From Cladocopium goreaui (taxonomy: Eukaryota > Sar > Dinophyceae > Suessiales > Symbiodiniaceae): a stretch of DNA of 64,000 bases. Shown here one piece after another: positions 10,501 through 19,282 of the stretch (position 1 is its first letter; each line of letters begins with the position of its first letter). Location: the NCBI GenBank assembly GCA_947184155.2, contig CAMXCT020002373.1, positions 1 to 64,000 on the forward strand. Direction: 5' to 3'. The translations under genes were made by a program, and so were the position numbers. The notes under the pieces are model-generated. The model was not told the origin of the DNA and searched no databases. It saw only the letters and a list, made by a program, of their open reading frames with translations.

Positions 10501-12005
10501 TGCTGGGCATCTTCCGCATCTTGAAGACCTCGTTGTGAATATGGTGTAGTTCTCGGCAAGGCAGGAGTTGCTGCAGGACCATAGGATCTTGGCAGCACCA
10601 TAGTTTCTTGCCGTTCATGTCGTCGTCGTTGTTGTTCAAACGTAGAAAGGCCAGGAGGTTGTTGTGCAGGTTGAGCAGGTAGTAGATGTCCAGGCTGTTC
10701 TGCGGGTTGAGGTAGAGCAGGTTGTACTGGTAGTTCAGGAGGTAAAGCCATAGGTGAAAGTTGTTGGCCAAGTGGTTCTTCCATAGGTTCCACAACGCTA
10801 CCAGCAGGAGTCGGCAGGATTGGAACTTGTTCATGTTGGTCATCATCCATCGGTGCAATCTGTTGCATTGACATTGACGCGGCAGCGCCACCTCCTCCAT
10901 CTCCAGAAAGGTCGTTGTCATCGGCGATGCTCGGGCTTGGAGAAACCGAAGGTGGGCCACGAAAAGGGGCTGTAGTATCATCTCCATCATCTTGTCCATG
11001 TCCACCGCCACCAGTAGGTCCGCCATGAGGTCCATCGCCTCGAAAAAGGTCATGTAGTTCACCATCAGAGTCGCTTGTCAGCAAGCCAGGGTCGACAATG
11101 AACGTAGTGATGCCAGTCCACTTATAGTGAAGAACTCGTTCAGCATCAGGACCTCTCCACTCATCGCGGATGATCAGCGTCTCAGGTTCAGGTCCACCAC
11201 GTCGCACCGTTGTGATGCGCTCCTCCTTGAAAAGGTGAATGGGGACCTCATCAAACAGGGCATCTGGAGTGAAAAGTTGTTGCCTTGGTATGTTGTGAAT
11301 CCTTGTCCAAGTCCGGCCATCATTGCTGGCTTGCCATCTGTCTTCTTGAGGTTCAGCTGGGAAGTCCGCAAGCTCATTGTCAAGCTCTTCAGCTTCATCT
11401 TCTGTTGCAACTTCTTCTCGTTTGCGCTTGTTGGACTTCGGCAGGTCAACGTAGTGTGTCACACCACGGTTGCGAATCCCCAGAAGAGCAAGTTGGGCTC
11501 GGTCAAGGGAATCCATGAAGCGGGACTCATCTGATTCAGGGTGTGTGGCTGGTCTGACATGCTCAGGGGCAGCACGAAGCAAAGTGGTGCCATGCGCCAA
11601 CCAATAGACATCTCCATGTGGTCCAGCTTCGGAGGTTTCTTTCATCACAACAATTGCAGGTCCACGCCATCGCAACTTGGGTCCATTGGCAGGGCCATCG
11701 CGCCAGTAGTAGCATCTGTCACCAGTGCTCAAAACCACTGGTTGCCCCACAAACTTTCGAAGAAGGGCTCGACGAAGTCGTGCGTCGATGTTGGCCTCAT
11801 TCAATGCCTTTGCAGCTGAGGCCTGAAGTTCCAACTTCTCACGAAAAGCTTCTGTTGGATCCAAGTGCGCCGGTGAAATCTGCTCTTCCATCAGCAAACC
11901 AGGTATGTGTGGGGTGTATCCCATCGCCCATTGAACTGGTGAGTAACCCGAAACATTTGGCATCCTGTTGACTTGAGGTATCACGTAGCTCTTGGGTCGC
12001 AGCAA
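7542..12005 (-). CDS. pol: copia Pol, part 2: integrase C-terminus, RT, RNase H, envelope-like tail
   Basis: 1487 codons from the ATG at 12005. That ATG is probably not a true start: the preceding ORF carries the rest of integrase in another frame. Residues 1-150 finish integrase (VIPQVNRMPNVSGYSPVQWA). A Pro/Asp/Gln-rich linker follows to about 550. RT spans about 650-900: RAKARLVVQGFKDPD near 698, DVSTAFLQG near 743, and HVDDLF near 855, where copia usually has YVDD. RNase H has SDASFACR near 1013, SAESQG near 1070, VVDAKALYD near 1113, and YADGLTK. After RNase H comes an unusual tail of about 280 residues: basic residues plus a hydrophobic run (MFAGLLNVVSVVNAA, near 1222-1240), a segment with NET and NTT sequons, a membrane span (FLTTIMLMIFGCWLL, near 1304-1320) followed by arginines, a charged helical part, and Cys-rich CVACRLC near 1440. 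The frame stays open throughout. Confidence 0.93.
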   Translation of the reverse strand: MLRPKSYVIPQVNRMPNVSGYSPVQWAMGYTPHIPGLLMEEQISPAHLDPTEAFREKLELQASAAKALNEANIDARLRRALLRKFVGQPVVLSTGDRCYYWRDGPANGPKLRWRGPAIVVMKETSEAGPHGDVYWLAHGTTLLRAAPEHVRPATHPESDESRFMDSLDRAQLALLGIRNRGVTHYVDLPKSNKRKREEVATEDEAEELDNELADFPAEPQEDRWQASNDGRTWTRIHNIPRQQLFTPDALFDEVPIHLFKEERITTVRRGGPEPETLIIRDEWRGPDAERVLHYKWTGITTFIVDPGLLTSDSDGELHDLFRGDGPHGGPTGGGGHGQDDGDDTTAPFRGPPSVSPSPSIADDNDLSGDGGGGAAASMSMQQIAPMDDDQHEQVPILPTPAGSVVEPMEEPLGQQLSPMALPPELPVQPALPQPAEQPGHLLPAQPAQQPPGLSTFEQQRRRHERQETMVLPRSYGPAATPALPRTTPYSQRGLQDAEDAQHSFDVDSHNKTKLPRGWKIANGYMVLEDNVMDSWELAGNYLTRRHYAPRQSDFVPDEKNCPIPLYFLDKKKVVSMGSYLYREKWKSGNLKPKYATNMWTGYTRFKVLPAWRKQAKELFNKNLEECYAQEPSNQPLNERYMSLEDRMTFREAKMKELQSFFDNSVWQFDNGKNVPADRVLKGKFILGWKKNPDGSPRAKARLVVQGFKDPDALSGSLSTTSPTLTRLARGVIMTVATMLGMEPFTSDVSTAFLQGKDFKTDGSREIWVRLPRDAEQILGIERESGQLMKLIKPIYGLCDAPRAWYEEATERILRTGKGTIIQHPLDACLFLAYNQDPHQAHAHGIEPELIGMFGIHVDDLFGCLKPNNKHAERLQQSLKEVFSFREWLSGDHLEYCGCQIDKKAENHWHLHQEKYIHKQKPIAIAKDRKNNESLPVTESERTQLRGLIGALQWPATQSSPHLQAQVSMLAGDVTRATIKTLQNANKALRMAKTNADVGLEYRYLGEKNDLTMIAYSDASFACRHDLSSQGGYLLVIVNNKVAEGEEGWYNVLDWRSWKLARVARSTLSAESQGASEAADALLFASTFWNLVWSPWLPLDDVATAKLPGSPKLVVDAKALYDLLIKEEVQAGTGSDKRTTIEVLVTQDKLKCCGARTSWVSSELQYADGLTKEAAAQLLADRLRSHRTKLKSDLTFQAAKRKTAGERKKNAEMFAVKKPARAMQAMFAGLLNVVSVVNAAEIDFKKTNLENEMPNTMENDIKTNFDFVMPNETEYVNTTNFDLAMPMNYLKHLAEFYTVDFVYNPAVFLTTIMLMIFGCWLLRRWIFQRELPEPHAEPAASGPVTETVMTPEDTATLRKMYEEVMVLREHRRGLEAELMKKQNMLIDARDEARKWYAKWEVHRKDFQRNLEDYEIYLLPHSSIWHANLDCVYNRTDGNQATYKCVACRLCSKDFGRPECDFRGDARAVDPPGALRISDLADARSRGEV

Positions 12006-15000
12006 TGGCAGGGTTGTCGGTGAGGAACGTGGTCAAGGCACGTCGAACCACCTGATGTCTCCTCTCCAAAATTGCCAATCTTGTGTGACTCTCACCAGGG
12101 CTGATCTTCAAGTCAACGCCATTCTCGGTGCACCAAAGTCTGATTGCATCTGAGCACCATGCTCTGTGCTCGTCCACAAACAACTTCTTCATAGGGCCAA
12201 AGCTTCTCACCCAGCCACGCTCGAGCTGCTTGATGAACTCTTCAGAGGATTCAGCACGAAGTTCACGTCCAGCAACCAAACGTGTTGTGGCATCACTCAT
12301 CACCAAGACTGGAGTGGCCTTCTTGCGTCCAGGCACATGAACCCAAAGAGTATCAGCTTGAACTCGATCATTGAACTGCGTGGCTCTGGGCACTGAGGAA
12401 ACTGGATGGCCAATGGGCCGTTTGTGCAAATCACATGTGGTGCATTTGTGGGTCTTGGCACCTTCGATCATCTCAGGGCTTGCACCCTTCTGCTCCAGCA
12501 ACTTCATAAGTTCACCGCTGGTAGGGTGTCCAAGGTTCCTGTGAAGACGCGTGATGGTGCGCTTCACATCTTGGGCAGCAATTCCACGTAGGCGTCCAAG
12601 AACTCCATGTTGTGGTGGTGGTCGATCATCACCGTCAGGTGAGACCGAGGAGTCATGCGCAGGTTGTTCTTCTTCTCCATGTTCATGCTGGGAACTTTCC
12701 ACTTGGAAGTCCTCCTCGTTCTCTTCCTGCATGTCGTCATCTTCATTGACATAGGCCTCGTCAGTGGCTTCATCTTCATACAGTCGGCTCACTGCCTGAA
12801 AGATGGCATCACATAGGCCTTGTTGGTATGATCCCGAAGCTCGGGCTCGATTGCCAATCTTTGGACTGGAACCCTCAATGGGCAGGTGCTCATGATTTCC
12901 TTGGCAAAGGACAGACATCTCTTGGGCAGGCTGGTAGGCAGACCATCTCAGTCGTGTAGGCTTCTTGATCAGTTGCCAAACGCCTTGATGATCAGGAAGA
13001 CGGGTGTTGAACTCACACTGATCCAGCAGGCCATCTGCCTCAAAAGATTTCATCGTTCTTGTTTTCCATGAAAGTGCATAGCGAGGATGCTCCAGGCCAG
13101 CATGTCGTCCTTCACGTTTCTGTTTCATGAAGCTCTTCTTGCACATGGTCAGGTGGGTGGCTTCCAAAAAGTCACGTTCAGCTTCAAGGGCCTCGATCTG
13201 CTCCAAGGTGTGCAAGTTGAGGTTTTGAAGCGTTGACCACTTCTTGCAAGGAGGGGCATACCAAATGAAATCAGGGCATTCTGCATCTTGTAGTTCCAGA
13301 AATGCACGGCGTGTCGCCGCAACTTCAAAATCCCATCCATTGGCAATGTCAAAAGTTCTGACCGTCCATCCATTCTCTGCAAAAGTCTGGGCAAGCAAGG
13401 CGTCGCCACTGTAGACCTCCCAAAACGTTCGGCGGCCAGTGGTGTGGGCATTCAAAACTTCTTCCAAAGTTCGCCTTCTTTTGTTGCCCCAGGCATTGAA
13501 GTGCATGTACATGGACTTCAGCAACTTGTTGGTGATCTCGCGTCGAATGTCCTTGGGCTCAGTCAGCTCTGGGACCACGGCTTCTTCTGCATTAAAAGCC
13601 GATGTTCCAACATAGTTGAGGTAAAAGGCTTTCTCTGGAGCTTGTCGTCCAGTTGCGGTCAAATAGTCCAGCAGGGTGACATAGCTTGAAGTCTCCTGAT
13701 TGTTCTGCAGGTAGTTGAAGGTCTCGTCAGTGATGTAGTCGAAGAAAACTCCGGCTTCACCATCAGGATCTTCAGCAGCGCCATCGTCAAGTTGAAGTAG
13801 ATATTCACCGCGCTCGCCAACCACTGCAGGTTGCCAATCATGGCTCAGGACAGAAATCTTGTTGGTGGCGAAGTCAGTCTTCACTTGCAAAGCTGATAGA
13901 ATTGGGCGACCAATGAGCAGGGGAGTGTCCCCTTCAACCACAAAGCATTCCACATAGCCATGTTGCTTGTGCACATAGACAGGCAAACGAACTGACCATT
14001 GTGCTTCACGGCGGGCATCACCTCCAAAAGCAAAGACCTTGTCCGTGGGGTGGAACAAGAATCTGGAGGTTTTCACTCCACGCTCACCCATGTGGTCAAT
14101 CACCTTCATCAAAGTGTTGTGCCCAATCACCATACTTGATGCTCCACCATCTTGAATCCCAAACCAACCTTTCGAGCTCAAATGAGGAATGCCTTCATCT
14201 GCATGCATTGCCGTGTCGGTCACCATCATCGCATCGGCTGTCTTTGTCCTCTTTGAGGGAGAGCCGGAAGATGCTCCTTTCGAGACTGGTGATCCGCTTG
14301 GGCATTGAGCTGCAAGGTGTCCAGCTTTGCCACAGATGAAACAGTTGGCAGATCCCCCAAAATAGGCTGTAGCCCTTGAGGCAGGTGAGCCCTTTCGAGG
14401 TGGATTGGAACTTTTTCCTCTGCCCTTTGAACTTGACCCTTTTGATTTTCCTTTTCCTCTTGACTTCATCTTGCCCTTGCCATGACCAGGAGAAACTGGG
14501 TGTTGTTGTCCAGAACTGCTCGGTGATGCATCCGGCGCCAAAGCAACCACAGGATAGTATCCACGAGCTGCACGAAGGTTTGCAAATTGACGTCGAGCGT
14601 CAAGGTAGGCAGCATAGGCTTCCTCCATGGCACCGTCGAAGTCACCAGGGTTTTCATCGTTCTGGTAATAGCCATCCTCAGTCTCCTCAGCAGTTTGTCC
14701 ATCCCATGAGACATCATAGTCGCCTTCAGCAGCGTCCTCATAGTAGGCCTCCTCCGCGTCTTCATACTCATTGGCATAGTCCTCCTCAAAGGCATCCATG
14801 TCGTCAAGCTCATAGGTCTCCTCAGCGTTGTAGGCTTGATGTCGACGAGGCCAACGTTGATGAAGTTTCGCAGGAGTGGCATTTGCTCCCCATCGCACAT
14901 CGCTTCTGCCTTTATAGTCTTGGCCAAACAAGTAGTACAAGGATTCTTCCACCTTGCTTTCTTCCAGGCTAGTGCAATGAGTTTGAACCATCTGCCGCTG

Positions 15001-15744
15001 CTCGTAGGTCAAACTTGATCTCCGCAGCAAGAGCCATCCACTGATGCTATCTGGGATAGCTATTTTGTGCTTCTCCAGTTCTCGGCGAGCTTCTCGATGA
15101 TCAGCACAGTATTGCAGTAGGCTTTGGTCACCACGGCGAGTAGATCCATAGAAGAACTTCTCCAAGGCTCGTGGCATCTCAACTCGATCATCATATTTGA
15201 AGCATCGGTCCAGCTGGGCTAGAACTTGCTCGAAGCCATCGGTCTCGTCAGCCACCTTATCCACAAGATGCTCAACCTGCCGCCAGGAAACGCCTGTCAG
15301 CGACGTGAGCAAATTCAAGGTAGCTTCTTTCGGCTTCTTCTGGAGATCCAGCTTCTTCTTGTACAAGCAGATTCTCTGACGCCATTCTTTGTAGTCTTGG
15401 GGGCGATTCGAAAACACTGGTATGTACGAATCTTTTGTTGTGTCCCCCACAGGCGCCACAGATCCAGCAGCTTGGGATGACATAGGTCTCGGCAAGAATG
15501 ATGTTGGTGTCCAGGCTGTAGGTCCCAAAGTCCCAGGCAACGGAGCAGACGCTCCGCTACCAATGTTGATCAGGCAAAGGTTCAACCCAATCAGTCCCAC
15601 CGTCGCTCGAAGTACGGCAAACGATCTCAGCAAAGCAGGCGGCCTTTTTGGGCCGCACAACGCGCCATGAGGCTCCATCTCGAGAGTTTCTCCCACCCTT
15701 AAGCCATTGAAAGGGGCAGGTGACGAAAGATGGGCATGGTCCAT
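11839..15744 (-). CDS. gag-pol: copia Gag-PR-methyltransferase-like-integrase polyprotein, part 1
   Basis: 1301 codons. The ATG at 15744 lies inside the 5' LTR, and the frame runs through the primer binding site. A later in-frame ATG (MSSQAAGS, near residue 88) may be the real start. Gag: helical region 100-290, acidic Tyr/Glu-rich stretch 300-400, then CCHC zinc knuckle CFICGKAGHLAAQC near 468-481. Protease near 530-640: QDGGASSMVIG, with Gly where Ser/Thr usually follows the catalytic Asp, and LLIGRPILSAL. Residues about 770-950 look like a cytosine-C5 methyltransferase: FWEVYSGDALLA (motif I-like), FIWYAPPCKKWS near 832 (motif IV-like Pro-Cys) and LEHPRYALSW near 884. Integrase follows: HHCC zinc site (LHRNLGHP ... 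CTTCDLHKRP, 1066-1110), and catalytic D near 1131, D near 1190 and E near 1226, the last pair with 35 residues between them. After NPAIAAT the frame is wrong and soon stops; integrase continues in the overlapping ORF. Confidence 0.93.
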   Translation of the reverse strand: MDHAHLSSPAPFNGLRVGETLEMEPHGALCGPKRPPALLRSFAVLRATVGLIGLNLCLINIGSGASAPLPGTLGPTAWTPTSFLPRPMSSQAAGSVAPVGDTTKDSYIPVFSNRPQDYKEWRQRICLYKKKLDLQKKPKEATLNLLTSLTGVSWRQVEHLVDKVADETDGFEQVLAQLDRCFKYDDRVEMPRALEKFFYGSTRRGDQSLLQYCADHREARRELEKHKIAIPDSISGWLLLRRSSLTYEQRQMVQTHCTSLEESKVEESLYYLFGQDYKGRSDVRWGANATPAKLHQRWPRRHQAYNAEETYELDDMDAFEEDYANEYEDAEEAYYEDAAEGDYDVSWDGQTAEETEDGYYQNDENPGDFDGAMEEAYAAYLDARRQFANLRAARGYYPVVALAPDASPSSSGQQHPVSPGHGKGKMKSRGKGKSKGSSSKGRGKSSNPPRKGSPASRATAYFGGSANCFICGKAGHLAAQCPSGSPVSKGASSGSPSKRTKTADAMMVTDTAMHADEGIPHLSSKGWFGIQDGGASSMVIGHNTLMKVIDHMGERGVKTSRFLFHPTDKVFAFGGDARREAQWSVRLPVYVHKQHGYVECFVVEGDTPLLIGRPILSALQVKTDFATNKISVLSHDWQPAVVGERGEYLLQLDDGAAEDPDGEAGVFFDYITDETFNYLQNNQETSSYVTLLDYLTATGRQAPEKAFYLNYVGTSAFNAEEAVVPELTEPKDIRREITNKLLKSMYMHFNAWGNKRRRTLEEVLNAHTTGRRTFWEVYSGDALLAQTFAENGWTVRTFDIANGWDFEVAATRRAFLELQDAECPDFIWYAPPCKKWSTLQNLNLHTLEQIEALEAERDFLEATHLTMCKKSFMKQKREGRHAGLEHPRYALSWKTRTMKSFEADGLLDQCEFNTRLPDHQGVWQLIKKPTRLRWSAYQPAQEMSVLCQGNHEHLPIEGSSPKIGNRARASGSYQQGLCDAIFQAVSRLYEDEATDEAYVNEDDDMQEENEEDFQVESSQHEHGEEEQPAHDSSVSPDGDDRPPPQHGVLGRLRGIAAQDVKRTITRLHRNLGHPTSGELMKLLEQKGASPEMIEGAKTHKCTTCDLHKRPIGHPVSSVPRATQFNDRVQADTLWVHVPGRKKATPVLVMSDATTRLVAGRELRAESSEEFIKQLERGWVRSFGPMKKLFVDEHRAWCSDAIRLWCTENGVDLKISPGESHTRLAILERRHQVVRRALTTFLTDNPAIAATQELRDTSSQQDAKCFGLLTSSMGDGIHPTHTWFADGRADFTGALGSNRSFS
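15551..15562 (-). other. Primer binding site, initiator tRNA-Met type
   Basis: The minus strand reads TGGTAGCGGAGC one base after the 5' LTR ends in CA. TGGTAGC is the complement of the usual 3' end (GCTACCA) of eukaryotic initiator tRNA-Met, the common primer for Ty1/copia elements. A host tRNA sequence would be needed to confirm the remaining bases. Confidence 0.75.
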
Positions 15745-15770
15745 GCTAATTGTGTGACACGCAATTCACA
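15564..15770 (-). repeat. 5' LTR of copia element (207 bp)
   Basis: No difference from 7303-7509 found by eye. If the ATG at 15744 is used, only 26 bp of LTR lie upstream of it. The transcript start would then have to fall in those 26 bp or in flanking DNA, which makes the downstream in-frame ATG more likely. Confidence 0.95.
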
Positions 15771-15775
15771 TATAT
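15771..15775. repeat. Target-site duplication, right (TATAT)
   Basis: Pairs with 7298-7302. Confidence 0.7.
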
Positions 15776-16014
15776 ATAATTACATACAGTATATGAGAAA
15801 ATGAGATTTGTATAGATTTGTGTAAACGTTCTGTTGAAGTTTGCAAACCAAAAAGGGGAAATCTATATACATTCGGTCAAAGACAAACACGTCCAAGCGT
15901 CATTGGCTTCCCCAGTGGCCAAAAACTACCTTGGATGATGAGCCCCACTACTGACAAACATTTTGTTTGTATGCGTGGCCAAACCACCAAGGAGAGACAA
16001 ATACATATATTTAT

Positions 16015-16112
16015 CTGGTTGGTGGTTTGGAACATTTTTTATTTTTCCATATATTGAGAATAATAATCCCAACTGACTAATATTTTTCATAGGGGTTGAA
16101 ACCACCAACCAG
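16015..16112 (+). mobile_element. Family A element
   Basis: CTGGTTGGTGGTTTGGAAC at the left and AAACCACCAACCAG at the right. AACTGAC is kept, but the acceptor-like box is CATAGGGG instead of CAGAGGGG. TTTA repeats flank the right side. Confidence 0.85.
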
Positions 16113-16462
16113 TTATTTATTTATTTATTTAAACCTGGTTGGTTTTTGAATTGAAGGGCTACTCTGTGACAGTCGGCTTTAAAAGTTCATCCGTGGCTCT
16201 GCAGGCTATCTCGCATCATGAGGGTGAGGCCAGGGTCAGATTCAGCCGATGAGCACAGCAAAACCCCCTGACAGTTGCAGTTTCAACGTGTGGATAATGA
16301 AACTCGGAATTGTTCAACTGGTTTTTGTTGAAGGTTTCAGGGATTTGTATACCCTCACAGTCAGCTCCCAAGTATACTTGGTGTTTTTGCATGCATAAGA
16401 TGTCCCAGTTCCGAAAGACCAAACCTGGTTTTGAGTCACTACCCCGTGACAAAGCACTGTTA

Positions 16463-16510
16463 GATATGGGGGGTTTCCATAGCCATAGGGGATCCCCAAA
16501 ATGGTTGGTT
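16463..16510. repeat. Family H inverted repeat
   Basis: GGGGGGTTTCCATAGCCATA, then GGGGATCCCCAAAATGG. This resembles 45940-45975. Confidence 0.45.
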
Positions 16511-16566
16511 TATAATGGGAAAATCATGGAAAATCCTATTAAAACGATTATTCACATCATCGATGG

Positions 16567-16627
16567 TGGCAAAGTCATGCCCACAAGATCACCAAGTGGT
16601 CACCAAGTCGTCACCAAGTGGTCACCT
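16567..16627. repeat. 12-bp tandem repeat (CACCAAGTGGT)
   Basis: About four units of a 12-bp motif with core CACCAAGTGGT or CACCAAGTCGT. Confidence 0.65.
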
Positions 16628-16655
16628 CATTCAAATTGTCAAAGATCTGGTTACT

Positions 16656-16760
16656 TCCCCTCTGGTAAAATAACATAACTATGGAAAATCACCATTTTCA
16701 ATGTGTAAATCCACTATAAATGGGCCGTTTTCAATAGCTATGTTGAATTACCAGAGGGTA
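16656..16760 (+). mobile_element. Family B element
   Basis: CCCCTCTGGTAAAATAACAT at the left, where the outer TA is lost, and GAATTACCAGAGGGTA at the right. Confidence 0.75.
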
Positions 16761-17231
16761 ACATAGTTTTGGAAGCCATGACCCATTCAGTTCGATTAAA
16801 GAAAATGATGATTTACCTATCAAACATGATGATTTCCCAGTTCGCTACGTTAGATTACCAAACAATATTCCTGAGATTGTGGTGTTCCCCCTTCCACGCT
16901 CAGTTCAGGTGATGTTCATATCCCCTACAGTGATGGCCCGAAATACCAGTTTATAAGTACTTGCAACCACATTTATGGTTTATGTTTTTGATCCTATAGA
17001 AATCGCCAGTTATAACTGATTGCCATGGCCATAACTTATGACAACTGTTATAACTGATATCACTGTACTGGATCACCGGTCTTCTTTCCATGACCAGTCG
17101 CCATTTTTTGTTAACGTCCAGGATGTGTCACGAGAGGTGCAAAAGGTCGTTCGGCTGGATGGCGGGGATGCCTGGATGTCATGGATTTTTCACCATGGTC
17201 ACGGCTGGTGATCAGAGTAGTTCCAAAAAAA
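16761..17231. other. No gene recognised
   Basis: Contains a degenerate inner copy of family B sequence (16790-16870) and several TATAACTG repeats (17005-17065). No coding signal. Confidence 0.4.
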
Positions 17232-17318
17232 ATGGCCCCACATTGTAGGATGACTCAATTGGTTCATAACTCATGGATGATGGACAATGATATGGATAAA
17301 AATATGGATAAGTGAGTT
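17232..17318 (+). repeat. Family K dispersed repeat, copy 2
   Basis: Near-identical to 5808-5895. It is followed two bases later by a family A copy, so A may have inserted at or near the end of K. Confidence 0.65.
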
Positions 17319-17320
17319 TT

Positions 17321-17426
17321 CTGGTTGGTGGTTTGGAACATGAATGTTTTTTTCATATATTGGGAATTTCATCACCCCAACTGACGAACTCATATTTTTC
17401 AGAGGGGTAGGTATACCAGCAACCAG
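17321..17426 (+). mobile_element. Family A element
   Basis: CTGGTTGGTGGTTTGGAAC at the left. The right end is ACCAGCAACCAG, with one base changed. It carries AACTGACGAACTCATATTTTT and then CAGAGGGG. Confidence 0.85.
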
Positions 17427-18082
17427 TTATGGCTTTATTGGAGTTGATTATGGCTTATAATTGTTATCACTCAATGATCAGTGGCGGAAACAAATGTTGT
17501 AGGGCTTAAGTCTAAGCCTGTTGTTCTTTTAAGGTTCTTTTTGGTACAAAAGCTGGCCCTTAAGAGTTATAACTGGCTTATAACCTCCTTTAGATTCATT
17601 TAAGTGATATGTAACCTTAGTTGCAGGAGTTACTTTATCCCATTATAATCCCATTCGGGGCCATAACTGAAGGATGTTTCTTTTTTGGTAATGCTGTCAG
17701 CAGCCCGATGGTTCGTGGTTAAACATTTGTTCCTGGCCATTTGAGGATGAATCAACATCAGATTGGGTCAACAACAACATACATAGATAATTTAATATAG
17801 ATAGATAGCTAGAGAGCTAATGAAAACGAACATAACCAATTCGCCAGATGGTATCTATATGATCTACATTGATCTACCATACATAAGCCATATTACATGA
17901 TGGTACCATTCAATCCTGTACCATCCTATACCCCAGATGTAAGCCATACCGGTGAGGTTTGACCCCCCAAGGTCCAGCGAAGATCAACTGGCTGTGTAAG
18001 GCGTCGCAGGGATGGCCGGGGAGGGCGGGTTGTCGTTGCGGGGATGCTGGGGGGATGCTGGGATGCTCCCAAAACAACCAGA
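17427..18082. other. No gene recognised
   Basis: Repeated TTATAAC/GTTATAA and GTAACC blocks (17440-17660) resemble family C interiors but have no clear ends. Nothing else seen. Confidence 0.4.
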
Positions 18083-18186
18083 TACCCTCTGGTAATTTAA
18101 CGTAGCTATTGAAAATGACCATTAATAGTAGATGTTCCCATTAAAAATGGTGATTTTCCATAGCTATGTTAGTTTACCAGAGGGTA
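18083..18186 (-). mobile_element. Family B element, near-consensus
   Basis: TACCCTCTGGTAATTTAACG at the left and TTAGTTTACCAGAGGGTA at the right, in the reverse orientation of the interior. Confidence 0.85.
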
Positions 18187-19107
18187 TGTGGTTGAGATGT
18201 GGTTGATTGTACCGGAACATGTGGTTTGAAGCCACCAAAAATGGATGATTAATCAAACAAATGGAGTTTGAAGCAACCAAAAACAATCCAACAATGGGCG
18301 ATTTCAGAAGCAACAAATTGGACATTCCTTGATAAGTTCATCATTTCTTACGGAAATTGCTGCAAGGAGCAATTTGAGCAATTACTGTAGAACGTTCCTC
18401 TACAAGTGTATAGTAGGGGAGATCATCCCAGTGCAAAGGACTCGTTATTGTGATCATAGTGCCATAGAATCAATGGAATCAATCACGAGCAATATAAACC
18501 ACACAGAGATGTTGGTCTCTTCCGCAAAAAAATGTACAGTAATCTACGAGGTGGTCCCTACTTCGCTAACTTGGTTTCTAGCCATAACTAAGGTGTATAG
18601 TATGTATGCTAGTCATAACTGTCATTTTCGGTGTTGCAACCCAATAAACATGCCTTTTTTGGGGGGCACCGCTGTGTTTCTCCTCGGTAGGCCTTGCCTT
18701 TGCTGCGGCGGCGGGCCATGACATCTGCGCAGTTCCTGGACATTGTGTGTAATCAAAGGCCCGGGCAGATCAGATGGAAACCTGGAAAACACGTGTAGAT
18801 TCCATGTATGCCATGTGGGCATGTGTCGGGCATGTATGGCATGTAAACGTTGAGCCATTTGAAAAACCCTGAGCATTTGAAAAACCTGAATCAAATTCAT
18901 CAGAAACGATGAAGATTGGTGAATATTGCGGGTTAAGGACGCAATTTTAAGGCTAAGGACCAAATTTTAAGGTTAAGGTCGAAATTTTAGGGTAAAAGAT
19001 CAAGGTACCTTCAGGGGCAAAAACATCCGTAGGAACGTCCGCCACTTCAACTATCATTTAGGTTGCGTTTACGGCGTACGGGGAAGAAACCATGATATAA
19101 AATGATA
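18187..19107. other. No gene recognised
   Basis: Open frames at 18329-18721 (plus) and 18622-18963 (minus) have no familiar features. The section 18925-19000 repeats AATTTTAAGG three times. Confidence 0.4.
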
Positions 19108-19282
19108 CTGGCTGGTGGTGACTGGAACATGAATGGATTATTTTTCCCATCATATTGGGAATTTCATAATCCCAACTGACGAACTCATATTTAAACCATC
19201 ATTAACCATAATTAACCATCATTAAACACCATTAAACACCATTAAACACCATTTCAGAGGGGTAGGCTGAACCAGCAACCAG
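19108..19282 (+). mobile_element. Family A element with internal expansion
   Basis: CTGGCTGGTGGT at the left and ACCAGCAACCAG at the right. Between CTCATATTT and CAGAGGGGTAGG it has gained a run of ATTAACCATC and ATTAAACACC repeats, for 175 bp in total. Confidence 0.8.

Larger units (their letters stand above)
7303..15770 (-). mobile_element. Complete Ty1/copia retrotransposon, recent insertion
   Basis: An 8468-bp element transcribed on the minus strand. It is bounded by two 207-bp LTRs with TG...CA ends that I read as identical. TATAT flanks it on both sides (7298-7302 and 15771-15775), a 5-bp target duplication, although in TA-rich DNA. The order on the minus strand is LTR, primer binding site, Gag, protease, methyltransferase-like domain, integrase, reverse transcriptase, RNase H, tail module, LTR. 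Integrase before RT is diagnostic of Ty1/copia. Coding is split into two overlapping ORFs by one frame change inside integrase near 12000. Identical LTRs imply a young insertion, because LTRs are made identical at integration. Confidence 0.95.

Noticed and set aside
7749..11065. Several ORFs of 90-370 codons within the copia element on the plus strand or in other minus frames
   Set aside because: They are shadows of the polyprotein frames.
11839..12005. Programmed frameshift between the two copia ORFs
   Set aside because: The break lies inside integrase, where copia elements do not shift, and residues appear to be missing, so mutation or assembly error is more likely.
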